In this document: piece by piece, positions 1-60,600 of the stretch
Position numbering within the stretch: position 1 is the stretch's first letter
Layout of the letters: the number at the start of each line of letters is the position of its first letter
Origin: Coenobita brevimanus
Lineage: Eukaryota > Arthropoda > Malacostraca > Decapoda > Coenobitidae
Direction: 5' to 3'
Length of the DNA: 64,000 bases
NCBI GenBank assembly: GCA_032717465.1
Contig: CM064664.1
Location: 3,321,969-3,385,968, forward strand
Program-made: the position numbers and the translations under genes
Notes under the pieces: model-generated
What the model saw: only the letters and a program-made list of their open reading frames with translations
Told to the model about the DNA's origin: nothing
The model's database searches: none

Positions 1-1026
1 GCATGCCGTGAAGATTATGTATGAACGTGCTAAGACTGCACTATGTGTGGATTGTGAACTGAGTATATTTGTCTGTCTGAATATTGGATTGAAACAAATA
101 TTTATCAGGTATCCATGGTAGTTCAATCTGTACATGGATGGAATTATAAAAGAGATACAAGGTAGGGCAGTGGATGTTGGAGAGGCCCTAATGAGAGAGG
201 GCAGCATTTGGAAACTTCCTGTTCTATTGTTTTCAGATAACACTATATTGTTAAATACCGACGAACGGGAATTACAGAGCCTGCCAAATGAGTTTGGGAG
301 AATGTGTAAGAAACAGAACCTAATGGTGAATGCAGGGAAAAGTAAATGTGTGGTCTTGGAGAGAAATGACGTCACTGAATGCACAGTGAGGCTGGATGAT
401 GAAGAGAAAATGTGAGTTTAGTTTAGTACTTAGGTAGTGTGATGAGTAAAGATGGTAATTTAGAGGACGATGTCCATGAAAAAGTACAACAGGGAAGGAA
501 GGTCCCCTGTAATGCAGTGATATCCAATAGGGAGGTGGTCATGGGAGCAAAAAAAACTCTGCATGATAGGATTGTGATACCAACTGCAACGCAAGGAAGT
601 GAAGCTTGAACCTTGTTGGAAGGGCGCAAGTCAAGAGTAAGACCAGCGGAAATGAACTATTTGACAGGAGCATGTGGAGTTACATGGAAAGACACTGACA
701 AATGAGGAAGTGAAGGAGCATTGTGGTCTGGATGTGAATGTGATAAAAAACAGGAAAAATACACTGAGGTGGTTTGGCAACGTGGAGAGGATGGGGAGCG
801 AGAGCCTGACGAGGAGAGTGTAAGTGAGTGAGGTGGAGGGGGGGAAAAGGGAGAGGGAGACCAAGGATGAGATGGAGGGAAAGAGTGGAGAGGTATATGA
901 GAGACGGGGTTAGAGCGGGGGGAAGGCAACAAAAAAGGCCAGGGACAGAGTGACACGGAACCTATTTCTTTGTTGCTTTCCCTTGTGGGATTGAGACATC
1001 TGGCTACAGATAGACAGACAGATAAT
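1..1026 (+). mobile_element. RTE-like LINE family A, decayed 3' part (5' end outside window)
   Basis: Remnant of a non-LTR retrotransposon. The C-terminal half of the reverse transcriptase is legible: LNLYMDG at about 123, the polymerase motif region at 220-245, then NVGKSKV-like and KYLGSVMSKDG-like blocks in shifted frames. The catalytic box reads FSDN where better copies at 7690-9715 and 12119-13248 have FADD, so the second catalytic Asp is Asn. Many frameshifts and stops follow 415. The LRWFGHVERM-type block is recognisable near 760-795. The 3' end carries a GATA/GACA-rich tail at about 1003-1026, the same kind of tail as the other family A copies. Clade assignment is by protein style only. 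Confidence 0.85.
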
Positions 1027-1092
1027 TAGAAAGAAAGTTTAAAGTAGTTATACACTTTCCTCGCCGGCTTCTTAACCCTATGAAAACTAATT

Positions 1093-1860
1093 TCAATCAA
1101 TCAATCAATCATTTCCTGTGGCACCCCACGGGATGCATAGGGCCTCGATGAATTCTCTCCACCAATATTTGTCTCTTGCCATCTCCTTCAGGTACCACCA
1201 ACACTCCTCTCCTGTTTCTTTTTTCATTGTCCTCAACCAGGTTTCACTCGGCCTACCTCTACCTCTTCTTCCTCTAGCAGTCCACTCTGGCACATCCTGT
1301 ATTAAACTGACTTCTTTTCTGTATATGTGCCCCAGCCACTTCCAGCGAGACAGTCTCACATATTCATTAAATGGTTCCACTCACGTAATATCCCTTACTC
1401 TTTCATTTGTAACTCTGTCTTGCCACTTTACCCCAAGAATGCTTCTCAGTATTTTATTCTCAAATCCGAATACTTTCTGATCTGTTGCAATTGTACTGCA
1501 CCATGACTTATTGCCATAAATTAAAATTGGTCTAACCATGGACTTGTAAAATTTCACTTTAGTATGTATCGAAAGGATATTATTATTCCAAACAGATTTC
1601 AACATTCCAACAGCTCGCCAAGCCTGTCTAATCCTCTCCTCAATTTCATTGTTTAATGATCCATTAGATGATACAATCGTTTCCAGATATTTAAAGTTTT
1701 CTACATTCTTCACCACAGTATTCCCAATAACACAATTAATTTGGTTCTCCACATTCATATTAATAATTTCAGTCTTTCCACAGTTTATTACCAATCCCAC
1801 TTTTTCTCCTTCCTCCACAAGACAATTAAGCACCCTCTGCATAAATACTTCGACAAATCA
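1093..1860 (-). mobile_element. RTE-like LINE family B, 3' end with (TGAT)n tail
   Basis: Minus-strand LINE 3' end. The RT C-terminal domain is read from 1842 to 1105 in one frame with a single in-frame TGA at about 1378-1380 (VRDIT, stop, VEPFNEYVR), where Trp is likely in an active copy. Recognisable blocks are KTEIINMNV, NFKYLETIVSSNGSL, MVRPILIYGNKSWC and WKWLGHIYRKE. The tail is TGAT repeats, seen on the + strand as CAAT repeats at about 1093-1111. Sequence differs clearly from families A and C, so this is a separate lineage. It stops at about 1860, only 45 bases before the first visible exon of the receptor gene. Confidence 0.85.
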
Positions 1861-1904
1861 GAAAACTAATTTACTCTCCATAATTATATACTGCTTTATA
1901 TTAG

Positions 1905-48987
<47,083 letters not shown>

Positions 48988-49169
48988 GTGGGTAAGAGAA
49001 TTTTTAGTCTTCTGGCTTAATATGTTTTTTACACGAAATCACTCCTTCTCTGAGTAACAATAACTCCAGATAGCAATATTTTTACAGATATTATCGTAGT
49101 AAAGAAGTTATTCATTTCACAAGGATGATCTTACATATTCTGTTTTTGCAACCTCCAAGCACTTTTACC

Positions 49170-51366
49170 CAGTTGCGGATAAATCCCTAGTAGTGAACGA
49201 GTCATACAGCACCCTACCCGTATCCCTGACCGCCTTGAAGAGAGGTCCAACATACTTGACCTCTTCCTAACAAATGATCCTTCTGCTTACACTGTTAATC
49301 TTTCCTCTCTGTTGGGCTCCTTTGATCAGAATTTTATTACCTTGACCAGTCTTATCAATCTGGTATGGCTTGTGCACCCCCCAAAGAAACGTCGTCTGTG
49401 GCACTCTGGAGCTGCAGATTGGAAGGCCCTCAGGCAGTACATCTTTGATTTTCCCTGGAATGATTATTGCTTCCAGGCTGGGAGCCATCTGAGTGTGCTT
49501 TGCTCACTACGGAGGTTATTCTCTCAGGCATGGAAGCATGCATTCCCTTCTCATATCCTTTGACTAATGGAAGAATGCCTTGGTTTAATCACGCTCGTTC
49601 TAATGCTGTCCACAACAAGGAGAGGGCCTATAAAAGGTACCAGAGTCAACCCACCCCTGAATCTCATCTTTCTGCCCGGAATCGTGCTAGTCTGTTCTTC
49701 GCTCTGAAAAAAATAATTTCATCTGTACTAAATGCTCTCAACTCTCTAACTCGAATTCTTCCCGCTCCTTCTGGCACATTGCCAAAAACCTTTCTAAGAA
49801 CTTTACCGCTTCATCCTTCCCTCCTTTATTTCTTTTACCGATAAAGCAGATCTCATCGCTCAGACTTTCTTCTCCAATTCCACCTTAGACGACGCCGGTG
49901 CTTTTCCTCCATAACTTCCCCCCTATGACTTCCTCATAGCTGACATTAAAATTTCTTCAGGTGATGTATTTTGTACCATCAGTGGCCTTAATTCTAACAA
50001 GGCATATGGTCATGATGGAGTCCCTCTTGTCCTCAAGAACTGTGCTTCTGTGCTTACACCCTGCCTAGGTAGACTCTTTCGACTTTGTTGTTCAACTTGT
50101 ACCTATCCTTCATGCTGTATGTTTGCTCTTATTCAGCCAGTCCCAAAGAATGGTGACCATTCACAACCCTTTAACTATCGCCCAATTTCTTTAATATCCT
50201 GTGTCTCAAAAGTTTTCGAGTCAATTCCCCTCCCAAAAAAATTTAAATCATCTTTCCTATCACAACCTTCTTTCTGATCGTCAGTATGGGTTTCATCAGG
50301 GACGCTCCACTGACGATCTTCTCACCTGCCTTTCAGACTCCTGGTCATCCTCTTTTCGGGACTTTGGCGAAAGCTATGCCTTTGCACCTGACATCTCAAA
50401 GGCTTTCGATCGAGACTGGCATAAATCTTTAATTTCCAAATTGCCCCTTACGGTTTCTATCCTTCTATCTGTGCCTTCATCTATAGCTCCCTTTCTGGTC
50501 TTTCTGTAGCCTCTGTTTTAGACGGCCATCATTCTTCTCCTAGAGTTATCAACAGTGGTGTTCCTCAGAGCTCTGTTCTATCACCAACTCTCTTCCTTTT
50601 ATTTATCAATGACCTAAGCTGTACATCCAACCCTATTCACTAATATGCTGATGATTTCATCCTTCACCTTTCCATTCGGTTCCCGCAACATCCATCTCAG
50701 CAGTAACTTCAACAAACAAGAGATGAGGGTATGGGACACCTAATGTCTTTATTGGCACGTAACTCTGACTTGGGTAAAAATATAATTGTTTTTAATGCAT
50801 CGACTCAGTTCTTACACGTATCAACCCATCATGTTCTAAGGAAGTTTAATGTTTAATAATATCCAGCTCAATCTTGCATTATCCTTGAACATGCTTGGGG
50901 TGTCATTTACTCAAGACCTATCTTGGAAAGATCATAATACATCTCTTGTAAAATCTGCTTCCAAGAAACTGGGTGTGGTAAGCCGACTCCCCTTCTTTAC
51001 CCCAGCACACTTGCTGACCTTATGTATGGGTTTTATTCACCGCTGTGTGGAGTCCAACTTCCATGTGTGGGGAGGCTCCCCACTACAGCTCTTCCCAATA
51101 GGGTGGAGTCAAAGGATTTTGGTCTCATTAACTCTCCTTCTTTTACTCTCTCCCTTCAACCTCTGTCTCTTCGCTGCACTGTTGTATTTTTATCTTTTTT
51201 ATCTTGCTATTTCAATGGTCACTCCTCTTCTTAACTGTCTGCTTGGAACCCTCCGCCTCTACGATGAGCATATAGCACCCATCTAACAACAAACTCTCAT
51301 CCCTTTTCTGTCCAGCTCTCTAATCCAAGAGTTAACCGTTACTCACAGTTCTTCATTTATGCATCA
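49170..51366 (+). mobile_element. Jockey-like LINE family D, 2.2-kb copy
   Basis: From the end of the endonuclease (IPDRLEERSNILDLFLTNDP, SSLLGSFDQNFITLTSL) through the linker (LWHSGAADWKALRQYIFDFP, NDYCFQAGSHLSVLC, HARSNAVHNKERAYKRYQSQ) to the RT (FNYRPISLISCVSKVFESI, SDRQYGFHQGRSTDDLLTCL, APDISKAFDRDWHKSLISKL). The catalytic box at about 50645 reads YADDFIL but lies in a frame cut by stops. Used here as guide for the split copy at 11880-16240. Joined at about 51366 to a family E fragment. Confidence 0.88.
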
Positions 51367-52110
51367 GATCAACTCTGAATCAGGACCAATCTAAAATTAA
51401 TCAATGGGGACAAAAAAATCTGGTCTCATTTAATGCTCAGAAAACTAAATATATTAATTTCTCCAACAGAAAGAATCTCTCAGATTCTCACATTATTTTA
51501 AACGATGTCAGTATTACCTTATCCACTACAATTGATATCCTAGGTGTTACTCTAAACCCCAACCTAAGCTGGACAGCTTATGTTAAATCCCTTGCTAAAT
51601 ATGCTTCCAAAATATTGGGACTTATGTACAGAGTTCGTGAGTTCTTCACTGACGCGCACATGGCCACAATATACAAAAATCATGTGCGTTCTCAGATCGA
51701 ATATTGTTCACCACTGTGGAGAGGGTGTGGAGCGGTTGCATTGAGGCAGTTGGACAAAATTCAAAATAAAGCCAATAGATCAATCAATAATCCTGCCATC
51801 ATGCAGGACCTTCCCCCATTATCAGTATGTGGAGATGTTGCTTCTTTAGCATTATTTTATAGATATTTTTACCGTAAGTGCTCTAACGAACTGGCTTCAA
51901 TTGTGCCTACCCTCCACATTTTCTCCCGAAATACTCGGGCAGCTGGGAACGCCCATGAATTCACACTCTCTCCTCCGCAGCGCAGACCCTCTGGTTATCA
52001 AAATTACTTATCCCCAGAACTACTACTCTCTGGAATTCACTTCTTGGGAGTTGTTTCCCACAAACATTTAATCCACTTCAATTAAAATCCAATTGTTATA
52101 AATATTTTGT
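51367..52110 (+). mobile_element. LINE family E, copy 3 (3' end)
   Basis: RT C-terminal part in one long frame from 51615: GLMYRVREFFTDAHMATIYK, SQIEYCSPLWRGCGAVALRQ, LDKIQNKANRSINN, SVCGDVASLALFYRYFYRKC, ending at 52085. Opposite orientation to copies 1 and 2 and more divergent. Confidence 0.85.
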
Positions 52111-52282
52111 GAATGGAGGATGCTTTTAGGCACATGGACTTATATTTTTTTCCCTTTGTTTTTCCTTCCTCCATTCCTTATCTACAAAATTAAAATTAAA
52201 AAAAAAAGGCAAAAGATAAAAGAAATTTGCTGTGGATCAGATACAGTCGACACAAAAGTGAAAGAGCATATAGCAACTACAA

Positions 52283-53740
52283 TCTGTTTATCTATTTATC
52301 TATTGCCAGAAGCCTTAATCCCGTAAGGGGTGGCCAACAACAAAGCGCCTCCATATCCTTAGCTTCCCCCTCCCTCTACCCCCCTCCACCCCACTCACAT
52401 ACACTCTCTTCGTCAGTCTCTCACTCTCCATCCTCTCCACATGGCCAGACCACCTCAAAATGTTTCTCCTAACGCTTCGTATCACATCCACATCCACACC
52501 ACAATGGTACTTCATTTACTCATTTGTCAGTCTATCTCTCCATGTGAGTCCACATGCTCCACTCAAATAACTCATTTGCACTGCTCTCACTCTTGACTTC
52601 TGTCCCTCCAACAAGGTTTAAGCTTCACTTCCATACATTAGAGCTGCAGTCATAATACTGTCATGTAGTAATTTTTTCACTTCCATGTTTCTTATCATTG
52701 TTTTCAAGGAACGAGCAACCTTTCTTCCTTGTTGTACCCTTTCAAGCACTTCACCCTCTAAACTTCCATCCTTACTCATCAAACTACCCAAGTACTTGAA
52801 TGCACTCACATTTTCCATTTCCTCCTCATCCAGCCTCACTGTACATTCACTGACTTAACTTCTCTCGAAGACTATAACTTTACGATTCCCTACATTCACC
52901 TTTAGATTCCGTTTCTTACATACTCTCCCAAACTCATCCAACAAGCCTTGCAGCTCCCCTTCGTCCTCATTGAACAACGCAGTATCATCTACAAACAATA
53001 GTACAAGTTTTTTCCAAACACTGCCCTCTCTCACTGGGGTCACTCCAACATCCACTGCCCTACTTTGTATCTCTTTTATAACCCCATCCATATACAGATT
53101 CAACAACCATTGAGACATAAGACATCCTTGTTTCAATCCAACCTTCAAACAGAAGAATTCACTTTGTCTACTCTCCACAAGCACTGCAGCCCTAGCACCC
53201 TCATATATACTCTTCATGACATTCAACAACTTCACATCTACTCCATATATTGTTAATACTTTCCACAATCCTTGTCTATCCACCCTGTCATATGCTTTCT
53301 CCAAATCCATGAAGGCCACTTGCCCTTTTCGAGAAACTTTTCCACTACAGATCTATGAATGAATATCTGATCCACACAACCTCTTCCCTTCCTAAAACCT
53401 CCCTGTTCTTCTCCAACTAATGCCTGTTATTTCCCTAACTCTGTCAATAAGTATCTTACCATATATTTTTCGTATTACACTAAGAAGACAAATGCCCCTT
53501 TGATTACCACATACTTCTCTTTCCCCTTTTCTTTTGTATAGGGGAATAAATATACCCGACTTCCAATCCTCCGGGACTCTACCTTCCTCCCAGGCCAATC
53601 TGCACATCTTCCACATCCACATTCTACTACTATCTCTCCCCCATACTTCAGCATTTCACCACACACTTCATTAATTCCTGGGGCTTTCCCCATTCTAACT
53701 TTCTTCATTGCTTTCAGAATTTGCATCCTACTGATACAAG
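52283..53740 (-). mobile_element. RTE-like LINE family A, 1.45-kb copy
   Basis: Tail of (GATA)-like repeats at 52283-52306. Frames: VRMGKAPGINEVCGEMLKYG near 53700, DWKSGIFIPLYKRKG near 53560, FMDLEKAYDRVDRQGLWKVL (53319), VGLKQGCLMSQWLLNLYMDG, catalytic box LLFVDDTALF (Val for Ala), NVGNRKVIVFERS, then KYLGSLMSKDGSLEGEVLER. Broken by several frameshifts and stops. It is wedged against the CR1-like fragment at 53745. Confidence 0.9.
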
Positions 53741-53867
53741 TGCTAGCAGGCAAGAAATGATTATACAAGGATAAGGAGATTAGCTCATAGGCAGTTTGGG
53801 AAAGACATTGTTAATAAAAGTACTGACCAGCCGAAGTTGTTTTACAACTACATACGCAATTATTCGT

Positions 53868-54524
53868 GGGGCAGGGGTTATATACCTCGCATACGGAAGA
53901 CTGATGGGGTCCCATTGGACCCCAGAACTTAATGGTGGATTTCTACCTTATACATGAAGTTATAATTATCTACTAAACTTTGTACGTATATTGCCCATGA
54001 CACGGCACGTGAAGCCAACCTGCCAAGTGTCGCTTTTGCTTTTTTTTTTAATTATTTTAACAAAAGTATTTCATTTAATAAGAATTTTATTAAACTGAGT
54101 ATAGAAGTACTGCTCCTACACTTATTTGAATGTGTGATTGTCAGTATCCTTGGAACAGGTTCTTAACATAATAAAAAGTTCATGTATAAAGTAAATTAGC
54201 ATGATCATAAAATAAAACTCTCCTTATAATGTTCAATTTTCATACAAAGATTTTTTGTTTTCAGTATTACACAAATATAAAGAAAACTTAATTTTATCAT
54301 GAGAAAACATTTAAATGATCGGTACATATCTCATAATTACAAAGATAACTGACAACAGAAAAACTATCCTAATAATCTTCATCATCATCGTCGGATAGAG
54401 ATAAATCACTGTCTGAATCATTTTCTTCTTCGTTACCATCTGCCACCGCCATTGATGAGTAAAACTTTGATACTGGTATTGACATTGTCTTTAATATTTA
54501 TAATCTGAAAAAAAATATAATACA

Positions 54525-54585
<61 letters not shown>

Positions 54586-54808
54586 GTCACACAAAAGACT
54601 AGGTGGGGTCCCGGCAGACCTCAGTAACATTTACTGTAATGTCACTACTAAATGGTGCGAGATTTTTTGCTCAAATATTATGTGCATATAAAAAACCATC
54701 TACAATAAAAGTTATGGGGGGCCAGGTTGTGAAAATAAAAAATGGCTTCATGGCAACATTTTAGAATCATGCTGGGGTCCACAGGGACCCCATCGGCTCA
54801 CGAGAGTA
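53868..54808. mobile_element. DNA element with GGGGTCC palindromes at both ends
   Basis: About 0.94 kb inserted in LINE family F. Each end carries a perfect 8-base palindrome with a 4-base spacer: TGGGGTCC-CATT-GGACCCCA (53905-53924) and TGGGGTCC-ACAG-GGACCCCA (54773-54792); a third, decayed one is at about 54603-54622. Inside, the minus strand has a short acidic frame at 54452-54370 (MAVADGNEEENDSDSDLSLS, then DDDDEDY), similar in style to the acidic ends of piggyBac-type proteins, and a (TA)n array at 54530-54582. Exact borders and target duplication are unclear. Confidence 0.65.
54530..54582. repeat. (TA)n microsatellite
   Basis: TA array inside the GGGGTCC element. Confidence 0.95.
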
Positions 54809-55780
54809 AAGTACAATCCATCATGGATGAGGGAAAAATCTGTATCAATGAAGAAGATATTTGTTAATTGCTAAACACAAATTTCCAGTCAGTTTTTACT
54901 CAAGAAAGTAGATTTTCGAGAGATGAAGTTGAACAAGCATGCCCACACATGCTAACAAAAATACGTATAACCAAACAAGAGATCCAGGAAGAGATGAGGA
55001 AACTAGACAGGGGAAAAGCCAATGGCCCTGACAAGATTTCGTGTTGGGTATTAGAGGAACGTGCAAAAGAGGTAAGCACTCCATTGCAATTAATATTCAG
55101 AGAATCCTTAAGACAGTGAAAACTGCATGATATCTGAAATAAAACATGCATCTTGCCCCTTTTCAAGAAGGTAAATATACAAAATCCACTTGACTACCAA
55201 CCAGTATCACTGACCAGTGTCGTAAGCAAGATGTTAGAAAAACTGATATGAAGAATTTGGGTAAATCACCTGGAAAAACACAATATGATAACAAAAAGAC
55301 TGTTTGGCATCTTTTGGCTTCGTGGACCAAGCACCCCCTACAGCACTGGTGGAGGAGGCCTGCTGATGATGTTAGTCCCTGCACATGTGCCATCTTGGGT
55401 GGGATTGTTGCATCCCCATATGCTTGCCGTGCATTGTGTTCCATAATGCTGGGAGATGGGAGTCCTGGGGGTTGAGTGATGCTGCACGATGCACCTTGCA
55501 GCTAGCAATACACCTCTTTGGTTCCTTGTTCTAGCTAGACGGTTGGCCTGGTTGGGCTCGACCAGGTCAGTCAGTTGGTCATGCACTGGCTAGGGTCAAA
55601 TGGGCACTGGGGGGCCTGGTGGCTCCTATCATCCTGGAGTCACCCTTGCCCCAGTCCCCCTGTGGTTACCTACTTATACTCTCCTGCTCCATCTGGGGTC
55701 ATTAGCAGTGTTGTCCCTGGCATAAGACCTCCCTTTGTTGGGTTCCATGGTGGGTGTAGGGGTGGGGGAATGAAGATTTT

Positions 55781-57600
55781 TTGGCAATATATATGGATTC
55801 TTTAAATAAAAATGTTGACAACATGGCCTCTGTCCCTGGACTTTGTTTAGGATCCTCCACTCTTATAGCCACTATGGAGCCTTTCCAGACCCCTGGAGAC
55901 TTTCCTCCTCTGCCTAGTCCTACTAGGACTAGTAGGGGGTCACATCGGGTTGGTTTGACTCCAAGGTTCCACCCAAACAACATGGTTCCAAAATCTTATG
56001 CAAAGTCTGTGGTAATGAAGAACCCTGTGGGCAGCTCAATACTAGATACTGACATTTTCAATCTCCACAGTGGTATCATCTCAGCTTGCGGTAGGGAACC
56101 TAAGATCTGTTCCCAAGGGGATGGAAGCATCATTTTTGAGGTGTCCTTCCCAGAAGAAAGTGCCCGCTTACAAGCTCTGATTTCTTTTTCTGGTGCTGCA
56201 GTTGCCTGTGCTAGGCATGCCACTTTTAACAGATGAAAAATTTACTTTGTACACGTGATCTCCTCCGCTACCCAGAGGTACAGCTGTTTGAGGAATTGAG
56301 ATCTTCTGCTATGGTAGCTGTTAAGTGACTGCAAAAGAAAACAATGGTGTTCTGACTCCGACTCCTACCTTGTTCCTGACTACCAAAAGGTTAACCTTAC
56401 CTACTTCTGTGAAGCTGGCTTGCCTGTCACTTCCTGTGAAGCCATACATGCCCGCCCCAAAGAGATGTTTCCACTTTCAAGGATATGGACATGTCAGCCG
56501 ATCTTCCCTCCGTGCACAGGCAGGCCTTCCTGGTGTCTGTGTTTCCTGTGGTAGATCATGCCATTCCAGTGACAGTCCAGGACCACTAAAATGCTATCAC
56601 TGTGGGGGGTCCTCATGCTGTAAATTCCATAAACTTCCCTCGCTACTACCTAGAAATGGAGATTTTGTCAATTCGAGCACTTGGAAAGATTTCATTTCTC
56701 GAGACTAAGAAAAGAGCTCAGGCTCACTTCTTCCAGCCCGGGGTTACTTATGCTGCTGTCCTTAGTGGAATGCCAGTGCACTACCCTGTGTCTCAGATAT
56801 GGCCTTGACCGACTGCAGTGACCACTCCATCACCTGGTGCTTTGTGGGATGCCGTCCCCATTGTTCATAGTGTTTGTGAAACTGATGTTCGTCCGTCTGC
56901 TACTCCGGCTGCTTCCACTCCCACTTCGGTAACTGAAGGTTTGCGCACTTCCGTGGTGGTGGTGGATGTACACTTTGACGTGACTCCTCCCACCTTGTCC
57001 AGTATGCCTGAGGTCCCATCTGTATCTGGCAAACGTCACCATGGTTCTTCAGAGTCCTCTGAGCCTGAAGACCGGACATCTAAGGTCTCTACCATCGAAT
57101 CTTGTGCCGTCTTCTCTTCTGTTCCCTCTGCCCCGGAGGCTGAGGGGTCTAGCCAGGTGGAAGCTGCACCTGATTGTTTGGTCTCCGTTGTTGAACCTTG
57201 TGTCAACCCCTCTCCTTCTCCCTCTGCCCCAGAGGCTGAGGGGTCTAACCAGGTGGAAGCTGCAGGTGATGGTTCGCCTGTGGTCAGGTCCTTACCTTGG
57301 GATAGTGTTGGACAGACCATTGGTGCTTCAGCTGCAAAACATTCAATGTCATCCTCACAGGGCTCTAATCCTGTGAACACTCCTTCCACTTCTGGGGCTT
57401 CTGATGTTAGCACTGGCCATCCTACATCATCCAAGGTGACCTCCATGCCACTTTCCAAGCCAAGTGTTATTCCACCTCAGAGGAACAGTGCTGTAAAACT
57501 TTCCTCTTCCTCGTCCCCACGTTTGCCCATGGATGTTCGACATAGGGTGCGAGTTCCTGGTGCTGAGCAGTCTCTTCCCAAGGGCCTTACCAAGCATTAG
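55781..57600 (+). pseudogene. LINE G ORF1, gag-like with CCHC-type knuckles, frames broken
   Basis: Three frame segments. 55781-56236 holds an RRM-like start (DTDIFNLHSGIISACGREPK, DGSIIFEVSFPEESARLQAL). 56325-56708 holds the knuckles: CFHFQGYGHVSRSS (second Cys is Phe, last Cys is Ser, so dead), CVSCGRSCHSSD and CYHCGGSSCCKFH. 56818-57600 is a Ser/Pro/Thr-rich tail with two repeats of APEAEGSXQVEAA. This build is usual for ORF1 of I and Jockey elements and serves RNA binding. Confidence 0.8.
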
Positions 57601-57639
57601 TCCAAACTCCACAGAGGTGTACAGTCCCGTACTTAATCA

Positions 57640-60600
57640 TCATCCCTCCACTTTGGATTCTGTCATCCAGTTGAACTGTCGGGGTTTAATGCTAGCTATG
57701 AGGAACTGTGTCATCTTGTTTCTCAATTTACTCCTCTGTGCATGTGCATCCAGGAGACCATGGTAGGAGATGCTGTTCCTGCTGGTCATTCTGGCTACCA
57801 TGCCTTTTATTCTGATCCTGTGCCGGGTCAAAGTGTTGCTGTCTGGATGTTTTTACATCAGCAGTACACAATTTGCAGCATTTACCTTCCTCCTAGTGCT
57901 GCTATTGAAAGGGTGGATCGGGAACGCCTTATTCATGGCCTTCCTTCTCCCTTTTTGTTACTAGGAGATATGATTGGTCACCATCCACTATGGGGAAACA
58001 ATAAAGCCAACCCTCGGGGTGCTTATGCTGGCCTCTTTAGTGGCAGATGAGGAGCTGGGCATTTTCAACTCTGATAAAATGACTTATTTCCATAGCTAGA
58101 CTGGAACTTTTACTGTCATTGATTTGCCCTTATGCTCAGCTGATGCTGTTTAGATATTATCTGGGATGTGTTGCAAGACCTGTCTGGCAGCGACCAGTTT
58201 CCATTTCTCCTAACTCCTAATGCAGGTGGACCTCAGCCTTGTCATCCTCGCTGGCTACTGGATAAGGGTGACTGGCCACAATTCAGAGAATTCAGTTCCG
58301 TTTCCCTTTCTGTCAATGAGTTTGGCTGTCTTACTGAGGCGGTGTCATATTTCACTGATGTGTAGCACTCAGCAGCCCTATTATCTGTTACAAGAACAGG
58401 GGGTCAATTTCCTTACCATCCAGTTCCTTGGTGGAACTCTTATTGCAATCCTGCAGTGAAAGCCAAACGAGTAGCCTTCTCTCGACTTCGTCGTCACCGT
58501 GGGGATCCTCAGTATTTGGTGGCGTATCAGAGGGCACGAGCTCATATAAGGCGGGTTTTAATGGAGGCCATGTGTTCATCCTGGAAGGGTTATCTTTCCT
58601 CCATTAGTTCGAGGACTTCCCTTACTTAGGTGTGGAACTAGGTAAGGAGAAATTTCAGGAAAATTACTGTTCCCTCCCCTCCTGTTTAATCTGCAGCAGG
58701 TGGAATTGTGGCTGATCCTTTCACTGTTGCAGAGTTTTTTGTTGATCATTTTGGCAGTGTGTCACAGAAGGATGCAGATACGCTGTTGGCTTGCCACCGC
58801 CAGCACCTAGAGTTTCGTGGTCTCAGTTTTTCCTCTTCTGGGAGAGAATCTGATAATGTTCCCTTCTCCATTTCTGAGGTCCAGGCAGCACTGTCACGGT
58901 GCCAGGATTCCTTATGTCTTTTTGTCACCTGTCAAATTAGTCCCTTTTGTTTTTGATTTCATAATATAATAAGATCTGGTGCTCTGGTGAGTTGTGGCTC
59001 ATTGGTCGTGTTGCTGTAGTCGTCCCCATCCCCAAACCAGGTAAGGACCACCTGCAGGTGACGAATTACTGGCCTACTTCTTGTATATGTAAAGTTCTGA
59101 AAAAGATGGTCAGTGTTAGGCTTGTCTAGTTTTTGGAGAGAGATGACTTCTTATCCACTGCCCAGTATGGTTTTTTGAAAATGCGATTTACCTCTGATGC
59201 ACTACTGTCCATGGAATCTTCTGTCTGTGAGCCTTTCTTCACTAACCAACACCAGGTCACGGTCTTCTTCTATCAAGGGAATGCATATGACACTGCCTGG
59301 CATCATGGCATATTACTTTCTCTTCATGAGTTTGTCTTCATGGGCGCTTGCCTATTTTCAGAATTTTTTGTCTAACCATTTTTCAAGGGTCTGAGTGGGA
59401 GAAGTGCTTTCTAATTCCCGTGCACCAGAAGATGGAGTACCACAGGGGAGTATCCTTAGTGTTACTATCTTTGCTGTGGCCATCAGCAGCATAATCATTG
59501 TACTTCCTGATGGTATATGAGGCATACTATGTCGATGACCTCTCAGCTTCTTTCACCGCATCTTGAATGTCTCTGATGGAAAGGAAGTTGCAGCTGGCTC
59601 TTAATAGAATTTCTGCCAGGGCTGAGTCTTACGGCTTCCAGTTCCCTTTAACCCCTTAACCGCGGGGCGTCGCTTTTGTGATTCTGTGTTATTTTGAATT
59701 CACCCGGGCTTCCAAGTGGGGGCTTGTATCATCTATCAGTACTGCCAATGTCCAACACTAGTCAGCACTCCTAATCTCATCTGTACTCCCATCCATTGTT
59801 GACAATTTAGCCATTTCTCCCCGTTCTTGACTCCCCTCCCTACCCCCCCCTCCATTACCCTATCCTCTCGTCTGCCCGGCCGTGCTACGCTAAGTAAATC
59901 TTTCCTGGAATTTTTCACTGATTTCATCCATTGAAATAAGCCCTATGTCCTATTCTTATACCAAATAATATATACAAGAAAGAAATAAGGTAAGTGAGAG
60001 TGCCATACACCTGGAATTGACTAATTATCACCTGACAACACCTCACGTGCACTCGTTCGCTAATTTTCGCTGTTTTTTTCCCCTTGAAATATGCCGTATA
60101 ATCTATTTTCGTAATAAATATACATGTAAGGAGGGAAGGGAGAAGCCTAAGTGATATTCACATTCACCTGGAACTACCTAATTTATAATGTATTGTCTAG
60201 ATTTCCTGCCAATCATTTCAGTGCTAGACATAGCTGTTTCAAGAGCTAACATTGGTAGCACTGAATATCCCTTAAGTAGGCCTCTACCCCGGCCCTCCGT
60301 TATCAGTTTACTCTCATCTTCCGAAGTGGGGGTACGTATGTTTCTTCTTGCTGACTTCAGGGACTTTTTCACCCCCATGCAAAGGGCCCTGTGACCTTTA
60401 CCCCCTACTAAACCTCGTGTGGAAAGAGGTAAAAGGCTGACAATTGATAAAAGAGTGACTACGATCTTTCTATTGAGTAAAACAGTGCAAGTGGAAGGGT
60501 AAATAATGTGTAAACAGCAAGTGAAAGTAATGAATGTAAATATACGTGAACAGTGGAAAATAGTTTTATAAGTTACTTCAAGTGACAGTGCATAACACAG

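Larger units (their letters stand above)
53745..55315 (+). mobile_element. CR1-like LINE family F fragment, interrupted by a DNA element
   Basis: Left piece 53745-53868 (linker, AHRQFGKDIVNKSTDQPKLF followed by YNYIRNY), right piece 54809-55315 (LNTNFQSVFTQESRF, EMRKLDRGKANGPDKISCWV, LEERAKEVSTPLQLIFRESL, FKKVNIQNPLDYQPVSLTS). Order and wording follow CR1-type RTs. 5' and 3' ends are missing. Confidence 0.82.

Noticed and set aside
49020..49170. Possible M4 exon of the receptor after exon 9
   Set aside because: No hydrophobic helix in a frame with a usable acceptor was found.
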